Shown here piece after piece: positions 7,152-13,061 of a stretch of DNA of 17,858 bases. A model generated the notes under the pieces. That model saw nothing but the letters and a program-made list of their open reading frames with translations. It was not told where the DNA came from and ran no database searches. The position numbers and the translations under genes were made by a program. The stretch is from positions 1 to 17,858 of the forward strand of contig JADFRV010000011.1 in assembly GCA_022561095.1 (NCBI GenBank), written 5' to 3'. How positions within the stretch are numbered: position 1 is the stretch's first letter; each line of letters begins with the position of its first letter. Origin of the DNA: Chloroflexota bacterium (GTDB lineage: Bacteria > Chloroflexota > Dehalococcoidia > SM23-28-2 > RBG-16-64-32).

Positions 7152-7973
7152 CTGGCTAGACGACAGCGGAGACGAAGACGGCTTACGGGACGACTTGCGG
7201 GAGACACTGGGGAGCGCCGTGCGAAGCTCCCGTTTCCCGTCAACCTGATCTGGAACTCCAAGATTCTCTACGTCATATTCATCATGGCGATGATCGGCGG
7301 CCTGGGCGCCGTCGGGCTCGCACCCGGCCTCGGCAGCACAAGCAGCTCGCGACCGGCTGAGATCGTCGACGAAGAGGATCTGCCGGAGGTGGTTGAAACC
7401 CCCGAGGGGCTGCTGACGTTCGGCGCGCCGGAGAAGACGATCGACGTTACCCAGGGTTACAACGCCATCATCACGACCGATGCGGGCGACATCGTGGTAG
7501 CGCTTAGCCCTGACGCCCCCGAAGCCGCGAATAGCTTCGCCTTCCTGGCCAACACCAACAACTTCTACGACGGGCTCGAGTTCTTCTGGGTGCTCCCGGA
7601 GTTCGACGCTCAGACGGGAGACCCCACCTGTACATCCTCCAGCGAGTTCTCATGTACAGGCACTGGCGATCCCGGCTACACCCTCCCTAAAGAGGGGGAC
7701 TCAGCTACAACCAGCCAGTGGACGGTCATCGCGCCGGTCACCACCCCCGGCGGCGACCGGGTGCACGGCAGCCAGTTCGTGATCGCGCTGGCCGACGGAG
7801 AGTTCGAGGGCACCGCGTTCGGCGAAGTGGTGGAGGGGCACGGGATCCTGGAGGCGCTGCAGCAACGTGTGCCATGCTTCGGCTCCCTGCCGAGCGAATC
7901 CAACCCCTGTCAGACGGACGAAGAGCTGCCGGCGGCGCTCACCATCGTGGACATAGTCGTCCAGCTGGCCTAG
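7152..7973 (+). CDS. Membrane-anchored cyclophilin-type peptidyl-prolyl isomerase homologue
   Basis: Cyclophilin-fold protein expected outside the membrane. From the CTG start it has 273 residues: a very basic tip (ARRQRRRRRLTGR), a membrane segment at about 38-60 (ILYVIFIMAMIGGLGAVGL), a linker, and a cyclophilin domain at about 100-273. The conserved core is recognisable: YNAIITTDAGDIVVALSPD, PEAANSFAFLA, FYDGLEFFWVLPEF.AQ.GDP, GDPGYTLPKE, HGSQFVIALAD and GTAFGEVVEGHGILEAL. The catalytic Arg of the usual FHRV segment is Trp here, so isomerase activity is doubtful. Two Cys pairs occupy loops (TCTSSSEFSC and PCFGSLPSESNPC), which suggests disulfides. Starting at ATG 7284 would cut the basic tip and half of the membrane segment, so the CTG start is preferred. 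A promoter and a perfect Shine-Dalgarno lie upstream, and a terminator follows. Confidence 0.8.
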   Translation: MARRQRRRRRLTGRLAGDTGERRAKLPFPVNLIWNSKILYVIFIMAMIGGLGAVGLAPGLGSTSSSRPAEIVDEEDLPEVVETPEGLLTFGAPEKTIDVTQGYNAIITTDAGDIVVALSPDAPEAANSFAFLANTNNFYDGLEFFWVLPEFDAQTGDPTCTSSSEFSCTGTGDPGYTLPKEGDSATTSQWTVIAPVTTPGGDRVHGSQFVIALADGEFEGTAFGEVVEGHGILEALQQRVPCFGSLPSESNPCQTDEELPAALTIVDIVVQLA

Positions 7974-7992
7974 GGCCCTCGTGAGAAAAAGC

Positions 7993-8020
7993 AAGGCCGG
8001 CCGCTAACGCGGTCGGCCTT
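7993..8020. terminator. Strong hairpin between convergent genes
   Basis: A 12-bp stem with one G-T pair (AAGGCCGGCCGC/GCGGTCGGCCTT) has the loop TAAC. It lies between the cyclophilin stop at 7973 and the TatA stop at 8043. On the minus strand the stem is followed by GCTTTTTC, so it fits best as the terminator of the tatA cluster, probably acting both ways. Confidence 0.65.
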
Positions 8021-8042
8021 CTACATGCTCAACCGGTAAGAC

Positions 8043-8270
8043 CTAGACCTTCTTCTCCTCGGACGTCTCTGCCTCCGTCTCCGCCTCGGCCTTCTCCTCC
8101 TCGGACGTCTCTAGCTCGCCTTCCTTCACTTCGCGGCGGAACTCACGGATGCTGCGGCCTATGGAGCCACCGATATCGCCGATTCGACTGGCGCCGAACA
8201 GGACCACGACTATCGCCAGGATGATGACGAGCTCCGCTGGGCCTAAGCTTTGAAAGATAAGGAACGGCAT
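8043..8270 (-). CDS. tatA: Twin-arginine translocase subunit TatA/TatE family
   Basis: TatA forms the oligomeric pore-like component that lets folded proteins with twin-arginine signals cross the membrane, together with TatB and TatC. The 75-residue product has the standard order: a short exposed N-terminus, LGPAELVIILAIVVVLFGASRI (membrane helix plus the FG hinge), and the amphipathic helix (GGSIGRSIREFRREVKE). The acidic tail contains a 14-residue direct repeat starting ETSEE, encoded by a 42-bp DNA repeat (8055-8070 and 8097-8112). The start ATG is preceded by AAGGAGG about 7 bases away. It is the last gene of a minus-strand run and ends at a strong hairpin. tatC is not in the window. Confidence 0.93.
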   Translation of the reverse strand: MPFLIFQSLGPAELVIILAIVVVLFGASRIGDIGGSIGRSIREFRREVKEGELETSEEEKAEAETEAETSEEKKV

Positions 8271-8333
8271 ATCATCGCCTCCTTGTTATCACGAATCAAG
8301 CGTACCATACATGGCTACCGCCGCAACAACCGA

Positions 8334-8540
8334 TCAGGCGGCCGCTCTTTCTACCAGGAACATTATCGCCAAAAAGAGAAGGGCCACACCGAGCGCTGGG
8401 AGTCCTACCTGCCAGATGCCTCCCACGAAGAAGAAGATCGCCGCCGCGACCGCGATGGACATACCCGATACGGCGATTATGCGGGCAACGACCACAAACG
8501 AGGAAACCGGTTGTAACGGCGGCGGTGGTGGTTCTTCCAT
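8334..8540 (-). CDS. Small two-helix membrane protein of unknown function
   Basis: No family recognised. The product has 68 residues, with a Pro-rich cytosolic start (MEEPPPPPLQP) followed by two predicted membrane helices, about VVVARIIAVSGMSIAVAAAI and ALGVALLFLAIMFLV, joined by a short FFFVGGIWQVGLP loop. Its ATG at 8540 directly abuts the ureohydrolase stop TAG at 8541-8543, and its ribosome binding site AAGGAG lies inside the last codons of that gene. Translation is therefore very likely coupled. It sits 63 bases upstream of tatA in the same direction, but a role in Tat export is only a guess from position. Confidence 0.72.
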   Translation of the reverse strand: MEEPPPPPLQPVSSFVVVARIIAVSGMSIAVAAAIFFFVGGIWQVGLPALGVALLFLAIMFLVERAAA

Positions 8541-9485
8541 CTACTCCTTAGATGGAATTATCGCCCCCAGGAGGTCAAGCATCAAGCGGGCGGCGATACG
8601 GGCGGTGACGCCCGCCAAATCATAGGTGGGGTTCACCTCGCAGATATCGAAGGCTATTATGCGCGTGCGCTGGGCCAGCAGGAGCAGCGCCTCCTTGAGC
8701 TGATAGTAGCCGATACCGCCGGGCTCCGGGAATCCGGTGCCGGCCGCCACCGCCGGGTCCAGCACGTCGATGTCGATGGTGACGTAGGTATCACCGTTGG
8801 GGCGCACGTCGGCCAGGGCCGCATCCACTCCTTCGCGGACGATGCGCTCGCTCGTGATGATCTGGACGCCGTCCCGCAGCGCCGCCTCCCAGGGCTCCAC
8901 GTGCTCCAACGCGCCCCGCAGGCCGATGTGGATGATCTGCTTGAGGAAGGGCAGCTCGCTAACGCGGCGCATCTGGTTGTCGTGAGAGAAGCGCTGGCCG
9001 AACTTCTCGTCGGTGTAGTCCTGGTGTGCGTCGAACTGAACGACGGTCAGCGGGCGGTCCTCGAAGGCGCGCACGAGAGGGAAGGTGATGGCGTGGTCTC
9101 CGCCCACGAACACGGGCACGCGGCAGCGTGAGCGTACGAAAGCGGCCGCCTCAGTGATGCGCTGAAAGTTCTCCTCCAGCCCGAGGGTGCGAACGTCCAC
9201 GTCGCCCATGTCCGTCATGGAGACGCCGCGCAGGATGCGCTCCCCTCGCTCGGCGTCCAGCCAGCCCTCGTCTCCGTCCACCGGCTGGAAGCGCATGGAG
9301 GCCTCACGCAGGGAAAGGGGGCCGAAGCGGGCGCCGGGACGGTCGTTCGTCGCCTGGTCAAAGGGGACGCCGAGGAAGGCGACGTCAGCCCGGGCCGACG
9401 TCGGATCGTCGGCCAGCGGCGCACCGAAGAAGGTGGGCCAGCCGCGGCGGATGGGGACGCCGTGCCTATCGGCAGGCAGGCTCAC
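8541..9485 (-). CDS. Ureohydrolase (agmatinase/arginase family)
   Basis: Binuclear manganese hydrolase that releases urea from a guanidino compound. From the GTG at 9485 it has 314 residues, the family norm. The metal ligands are all present: GGDHA (His131), FDAHQD (Asp152, His154, Asp156) and DIDVLDP (Asp238, Asp240). The helper segment FDICEVNPTYD near residue 280 is also typical of agmatinase-like members. The specificity loop reads SHDNQMRR rather than the SHGT pattern of agmatinases, so the substrate may be another guanidino acid or amine. The frame continues upstream to 9707, but that extension is translated palindromic repeat. GTG 9485 has GGGAGG 9 bases upstream and is preferred. The first codons still lie within a repeat copy. 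It follows an aldehyde dehydrogenase, a pairing that fits amine or guanidine catabolism (inference). Confidence 0.88.
   Translation of the reverse strand: MSLPADRHGVPIRRGWPTFFGAPLADDPTSARADVAFLGVPFDQATNDRPGARFGPLSLREASMRFQPVDGDEGWLDAERGERILRGVSMTDMGDVDVRTLGLEENFQRITEAAAFVRSRCRVPVFVGGDHAITFPLVRAFEDRPLTVVQFDAHQDYTDEKFGQRFSHDNQMRRVSELPFLKQIIHIGLRGALEHVEPWEAALRDGVQIITSERIVREGVDAALADVRPNGDTYVTIDIDVLDPAVAAGTGFPEPGGIGYYQLKEALLLLAQRTRIIAFDICEVNPTYDLAGVTARIAARLMLDLLGAIIPSKE
9464..9481. repeat. Palindromic GCCTGCCGGCAGGC-type repeat, diverged copy
   Basis: GCCTATCGGCAGGCAGGC overlaps codons 2-8 of the ureohydrolase gene. It is the half-decayed form of the perfect palindrome at 11137-11160. Confidence 0.6.
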
Positions 9486-9547
9486 GGTTGCTTCCTCCCG
9501 GGAGATACGGGCCTGGCGGCCGCCGTGGACGGCCGCTGGCCGGCCTT

Positions 9548-9565
9548 GCCTACCGGCAGGCAGGC
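9548..9565. repeat. Palindromic GCCTGCCGGCAGGC-type repeat, copy 2
   Basis: GCCTACCGGCAGGCAGGC lies in the 161-base space between the ureohydrolase and aldehyde dehydrogenase genes. That space also has a GCGGGCCGCCTTCGCGGCCC-like inverted segment near 9603-9622. Confidence 0.6.
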
Positions 9566-9646
9566 GCGGGCCCGCTTCGCCTTCTCCTGGATGTGGGGAG
9601 GGGCGGGCCGCCTTCGCGGCCCACTCTGTCTTGTCGCCATGCTGTG

Positions 9647-11125
9647 TTACCTGTCTATCTGCGCCTTTTGTAGTCGGCCGGAGTAGTCGATGTACACCGA
9701 CTTCCACTCGCTGTAGGAGTCGAGGGCCGCCGTGCCGGCCTCACGATGGCCGTTGCCGGTGCCGCGGGTGCCGCCGAAGGGCAGGTGAATCTCGGCGCCG
9801 ATGGTGCCGGCATTTATATAGACGATGCCGGTGGTTATCTGTTCCATCGCCTTGAACGCTACGCTAACGTCGCGCGTGTAGATGGAGGAGACCAACCCGT
9901 AGGGGACGTCGTTGTTGACGGACACCGCCTCTTCGAGGTCGGAGACGGGGATAACATCGGTCACGGGCCCGAAGATCTCCTCCTGGGCGATGCGCATCTG
10001 GGGTCGTACGCCCGTGAACACTGTAGGTTGGAAGAAGTAGCCCTTGTCCAGACCATCGCCAGCAGCGCGCGCACCACCAACGGCGATGGCGGCGCCCTCT
10101 TTGCGACCGATCTCAATGTAGCTCTGGACCTTCTCCAACTGCAGCCGGTTCACCAGCGGGCCGACGTCCGTCGCCTCGTCCAGGCCGTCGCCGAGGCGCA
10201 AGGTTTCAGCGCTGGCGATGAGCTTCTCGGTGAAGGCGTCCAACGCACCCTCCTGAACGATCATGCGGCTGGCAGCGGTGCAGCGCTGGCCGCTGGTGCC
10301 GAAGGCGCTCCACACGGCACCCTCGACCGCCAGGTCGATGTCGGCGTCGCCTAGGACGATGATGGCGTTCTTTCCGCCCATCTCCAGGTGCACGCGTTTG
10401 CCGTTAGCGCCGCAGTAGGCGGCGATCTCGCGGCCGACCTCCATGGAGCCGGTGAACGAGACCATCGCCACCCGCGGGTCGCGCACCAGAGCGGCGCCGG
10501 TATCGTCCTCACCGAAGAGGAGGTTGACGACGCCGGGCGGCAGGCCGGCCTCCTCCAGGATGCGCAGCAGGTTGGCGGCGCTGAGGGGAGAGTATGGCGA
10601 GGGCTTAAAGACGACGGTGTTGCCCGCGATCAGAGCCGGCATCAGCTTCCAACAGGGGATGGCGAGGGGGAAGTTCCAGGGGGTGATCGCGCCCACTATG
10701 CCGTGCGGCTGTCGCACTGCCATGGTGAACTTGTCCGGCAGCTCTGAGGGGACGACCTGGCCGAACATCCGCCTCCCCTCGCCGGCGGCGTAGTAGGTCA
10801 TGTCGATCGCTTCCTGGACGTCGCCCCGCGCCTCCTTCAGCACCTTGCCCATCTCGACGGTGACTTCGCGGGAGAGCTCCTCCTTGCGGGCGAGCATCAT
10901 CTCGGCGGCGCGGAAGAGGATCTCGGCGCGCTGGGGCGCAGGGGTGGCGCGCCAGCGGGGGTAGGCCTGGGCGGCAGCGGAGACAGCATCAGCTACGTCG
11001 TCCGGGCCGGAGTCAGGGAAGGCGCCGATGGTCTCGCCGTTGGCGGGGTTCTCGCGCTGGAAATGCTTGCCGCTTCGGGGAGGAGTCCAGCGGCCGCCGA
11101 TGTAGTTCTCGTACGTATTCGCCAT
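9647..11125 (-). CDS. NAD(P)-dependent aldehyde dehydrogenase
   Basis: Oxidises an aldehyde to the acid with NAD or NADP in the cytoplasm. From ATG 11125 it has 492 residues, a standard length. Catalytic features are TPWNFP (Asn151), FKPSP (Lys174, cofactor), FTGS (224-227), LEMGGKN (general base Glu248), GQRCTAASR (nucleophile Cys282), EEIFGPV and a late PFGGTRGTGNGHREAG segment. The C-terminal YSEWKSVYIDYSG is typical of a class of semialdehyde dehydrogenases. The exact substrate is unknown. The start is set by GGAGGT 6 bases before ATG; the frame runs on to 11317 but this is non-coding and crosses a 24-bp palindrome. It heads the minus-strand cluster with the ureohydrolase, the small membrane protein and tatA. 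A GATAAT at 11253-11258 (minus strand) may be its -10 box. Confidence 0.93.
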   Translation of the reverse strand: MANTYENYIGGRWTPPRSGKHFQRENPANGETIGAFPDSGPDDVADAVSAAAQAYPRWRATPAPQRAEILFRAAEMMLARKEELSREVTVEMGKVLKEARGDVQEAIDMTYYAAGEGRRMFGQVVPSELPDKFTMAVRQPHGIVGAITPWNFPLAIPCWKLMPALIAGNTVVFKPSPYSPLSAANLLRILEEAGLPPGVVNLLFGEDDTGAALVRDPRVAMVSFTGSMEVGREIAAYCGANGKRVHLEMGGKNAIIVLGDADIDLAVEGAVWSAFGTSGQRCTAASRMIVQEGALDAFTEKLIASAETLRLGDGLDEATDVGPLVNRLQLEKVQSYIEIGRKEGAAIAVGGARAAGDGLDKGYFFQPTVFTGVRPQMRIAQEEIFGPVTDVIPVSDLEEAVSVNNDVPYGLVSSIYTRDVSVAFKAMEQITTGIVYINAGTIGAEIHLPFGGTRGTGNGHREAGTAALDSYSEWKSVYIDYSGRLQKAQIDR

Positions 11126-11136
11126 TGCGCACCTCC

Positions 11137-11160
11137 AGCCTGCCTGCCGGCAGGCAGGCT
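11137..11160. repeat. Perfect 24-bp palindrome next to the aldehyde dehydrogenase ribosome binding site
   Basis: Each half is AGCCTGCCTGCC followed by its reverse complement, with no spacer. It abuts the Shine-Dalgarno (11131-11136). Two diverged copies lie at 9464-9481 and 9548-9565. It could form a hairpin or cruciform that masks the ribosome binding site. Confidence 0.75.
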
Positions 11161-11465
11161 CGCGAACACTACTGCCCACCACATCCATCTTAGCACCGCG
11201 CGACGGGTGGCTGGCGATGACGGGGGACTGGTGTTGGTGGTGCTGCGGAGGTATTATCTCGAACCGTTCTGCAAGACAACGAGCACCGAGTATTACCGTC
11301 GGTCCGCCGGTCACCACGCCTGATGGGCTAGAGCCTCAGCGCCCCGAATGACGCACGCCCTTCGTCAAGCTGTTAGAGTGATGCCAGGGAGACGGACTTA
11401 GCGCTGCGATCAGCGCGGCCAGGCTGTCTACTCGGCGGTCTGGGGCAGAAGGAGGAAGGTGATAT
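11161..11465. other. Intergenic region between divergent genes
   Basis: No complete gene is seen here. It should hold the promoters of the aldehyde dehydrogenase cluster (minus; a possible GATAAT at 11253-11258) and of the CsoR-like gene (plus). At 11348-11401 there is a short frame resembling part of the CsoR-like gene, described separately. The ribosome binding site GGAGG for the gene at 11466 is at about 11451-11456. Confidence 0.5.
11348..11401 (+). pseudogene. Possible CsoR-like gene fragment
   Basis: The frame reads MTHALRQAVRVM before a stop and resembles KTHALRRSIERL of the gene at 11466. The DNA of the two shares an exact 17-base direct repeat, GACGCACGCCCTTCGTC, at 11350-11366 and 11582-11598. 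No other part of a gene is recognisable, so this is either a duplication remnant or a short repeat. Confidence 0.3.
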
Positions 11466-11717
11466 ATGGAAGCGGCAACCAGAGCGCACGCTATCACGCG
11501 CATCGGATACGCGGAGGGGAACGTCGCTGCAGTGCGACGTATGATCGAGAAGGACAAGGGCGTTATAGAGGTTCTTAGGAAGACGCACGCCCTTCGTCGG
11601 TCAATAGAGAGGCTGGAGGTGCTCCTTCTCGAGGAACGTCCATCTGCTTCGTGGACGCGGCCAACTCCACCCAGGACCGCAAGATGGGCTGCGGTGTGGG
11701 TTAGTCGGGAAACCTAA
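11466..11717 (+). CDS. CsoR/FrmR-family metal-sensing repressor, degenerate and probably frameshifted
   Basis: CsoR-type proteins are small helical repressors that leave DNA when they bind Cu(I), Ni(II) or formaldehyde. Residues 11-57 (TRIGYAEGNVAAVRRMIEKD to LLLEE) match the family's first two helices. The ligand positions look lost: the family Cys in the DRYCxDVL segment is Val here, and the following His is Arg, 25 residues later as expected. After LLLEE the frame becomes low-complexity (Pro, Trp, Arg). The +2 frame over the same bases reads ICFVDAANSTQDRK, which looks like the lost third helix, so a small deletion near 11635-11645 is likely. The start is well supported by AGGAGG about 9 bases before ATG. 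It may be a dying gene. The overlap with a 17-base repeat hints at local duplication. Confidence 0.6.
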   Translation: MEAATRAHAITRIGYAEGNVAAVRRMIEKDKGVIEVLRKTHALRRSIERLEVLLLEERPSASWTRPTPPRTARWAAVWVSRET

Positions 11718-11753
11718 ACTAATTAGGTGCGCGAACAGCCGAATGCGCACCTA
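11712..11753. terminator. Overlapping hairpins between convergent genes
   Basis: A 9-bp perfect stem TAGGTGCGC/GCGCACCTA spans 11724-11753 with a 12-base loop. An alternative 6-bp stem ACCTAA/TTAGGT (11712-11728) shares its left arm. On the minus strand the large stem is followed by ATTAGTTTAGGTTT. It may terminate the minus-strand lipoprotein transcript. The remaining 11754-11875 shows nothing I can name. Confidence 0.35.
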
Positions 11754-11875
11754 CCGGTGTGGCAGCGCGCCCTAATGGGATGCAAGCACCTGGTTCAATT
11801 TGCCGGAGGGTGAGCGAGCCATGCCCCGCGTTATGGGAGGTGCCTGGCAGCAATCGTGTTTTGGAGATAGGGCCG

Positions 11876-12301
11876 CTACTCCACCGGCTCCCACTTCTCC
11901 CACAGCGCTGGCACGTCGCCCTCTTCGTCCTCTGCGTCTACGGCCGGCGAGTAGGTGTAGACGGCCATGTCGTCCCCGGCGCGACGGTAGACCTTCAGCT
12001 CACCGTCGAAGTCGATGTCCGCCTCTGACGCTGCGCCGATCTCCGTGAACTGATCGGTGATGAGGTCGGCCTGGAAGATATCCCTCAGCTGGTAGCGCTG
12101 CCCCTCGAAGGTCATGAATACGTTGGGCGCCACGAAGCCGGACGACGTTGGCTCGTCGCCGCCTGTCGAGTCGTCGGCCGCCGCCGGACCGGAGTCATCA
12201 CCATTTGTGGCTACGGGCGTGGAGTCGCCGCCGCAGGCCGCCGCGAGCAACGCCAGCGCGGCGATGGCCGCCAGGAATACGATTAGCCACCGTTGACGCA
12301 T
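11876..12301 (-). CDS. Small exported lipoprotein of unknown function
   Basis: The product is 141 residues from ATG 12301. It has a lipoprotein signal (MRQRW basic start, hydrophobic stretch, lipobox LLAAAC with Cys23) and a long Asp/Ser/Thr/Gly-rich linker to about residue 55. A small domain follows (FMTFEGQRYQLRDIFQADL, FTEIGAASEADIDFDGELKVYRRAGDD, MAVYTYSPA). It should sit on the outer face of the membrane. No family is recognised. An ATG at 12307 is also in frame, but AGGAGGT lies directly against it and 6 bases from ATG 12301, so the latter is chosen. It is 76 bases downstream of the methyltransferase in the same direction and may be in the same transcript. Confidence 0.8.
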   Translation of the reverse strand: MRQRWLIVFLAAIAALALLAAACGGDSTPVATNGDDSGPAAADDSTGGDEPTSSGFVAPNVFMTFEGQRYQLRDIFQADLITDQFTEIGAASEADIDFDGELKVYRRAGDDMAVYTYSPAVDAEDEEGDVPALWEKWEPVE

Positions 12302-12377
12302 GAACATACCTCCTGAACTTGCAACCGGCTTGTCATCCGTTTAGACGGAGGCGCAGGCGAAAAAGTTCCGCGGCGGC

Positions 12378-13061
12378 CTAGGCCGGCTTCTCGGCGACGA
12401 TGGAGGCGATCTGCTGGGTGAAGAGGACCGTGTCGTCCACGGGACGGATTTGGAGGCCGCTGAGGTCGGCCTCGACGGCGCCCACCATGAGACGGCGTAT
12501 ATGCTCGATGCGCGCGGGGGAGGAGCGCCCGCCGAGGAGCCACTCGTTGAACTCGCGAGGAAGGTCGTGGACCTGGATGCTGCGTACCTTGAGGCCGGCC
12601 TCCTCGAAGTAGGCGATCATCTGGCTGAGGCTCAGGTAGCCGGGATGAGAGCGGTCGCGCAGGCGTTCCAGCCGGTTCTGATAGCGGGCGCGCACGGACT
12701 GCTCCGCGGCGATGATATCCTCGACGACAACACGACCGCCGGGGCGGGTGACGAGCGCCATCCGCTTGACGACGATGCGCGGCGCCGTGAGGTGGTGGAA
12801 GGAGGGCCCGCAGACCACGATGTCGAAGCTATCCTCGGGTAACAAGAGCTCGTGAGGGTCGGCAGGCACCAGCTTCACGTTATCGGAGCGGCGGCGAGGC
12901 GTCTCCCAGCTCAGGGCGACGACGCTCTCCACGCGTGGGGCGAAGGCGGAGGCGAGCATGCCGGTGCCGACATCGAGGACGTGGTCGCTGCGCCGCGGCT
13001 TCACGAAGGCGACGAGCCGGTGCACCCGCTTGGGGTCGGCGATGACCTTGCTGACGGTCAC
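12378..13061 (-). CDS. Class I SAM-dependent methyltransferase
   Basis: UbiE/Coq5-like methyltransferase fold of 227 residues. Motif I is HVLDVGTG at 27-34, but the run after it is shortened to MLASAFAP where a second Gly is expected, and the acidic residue ending strand 2 is Ser51 (VVALS). Later motifs are good: SFDIVVCGPSFHHLTAP at 78-94, and RPGGRVVVED at 106-115 (motif III type). Cofactor binding may be altered. The substrate is unknown. The GTG start has no Shine-Dalgarno. It overlaps the stop of the upstream AhpD-like gene as GTGA, so it is almost surely translated by coupling. That coupling only works if ribosomes read through the TGA inside the upstream gene. Several Glu/Arg-rich helices fill the C-terminal third. 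Confidence 0.85.
   Translation of the reverse strand: MTVSKVIADPKRVHRLVAFVKPRRSDHVLDVGTGMLASAFAPRVESVVALSWETPRRRSDNVKLVPADPHELLLPEDSFDIVVCGPSFHHLTAPRIVVKRMALVTRPGGRVVVEDIIAAEQSVRARYQNRLERLRDRSHPGYLSLSQMIAYFEEAGLKVRSIQVHDLPREFNEWLLGGRSSPARIEHIRRLMVGAVEADLSGLQIRPVDDTVLFTQQIASIVAEKPA

Noticed and set aside
9485..9707. N-terminal extension of the ureohydrolase frame
   Set aside because: It translates repeat DNA and overlaps the aldehyde dehydrogenase end. GTG 9485 has a proper ribosome binding site and gives family length.
11125..11317. N-terminal extension of the aldehyde dehydrogenase frame
   Set aside because: It crosses the 24-bp palindrome and has no family similarity. ATG 11125 follows GGAGGT.
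11754..11875. Possible riboswitch or structured RNA
   Set aside because: I could not match any known riboswitch core. Only short chance-level hairpins are present.
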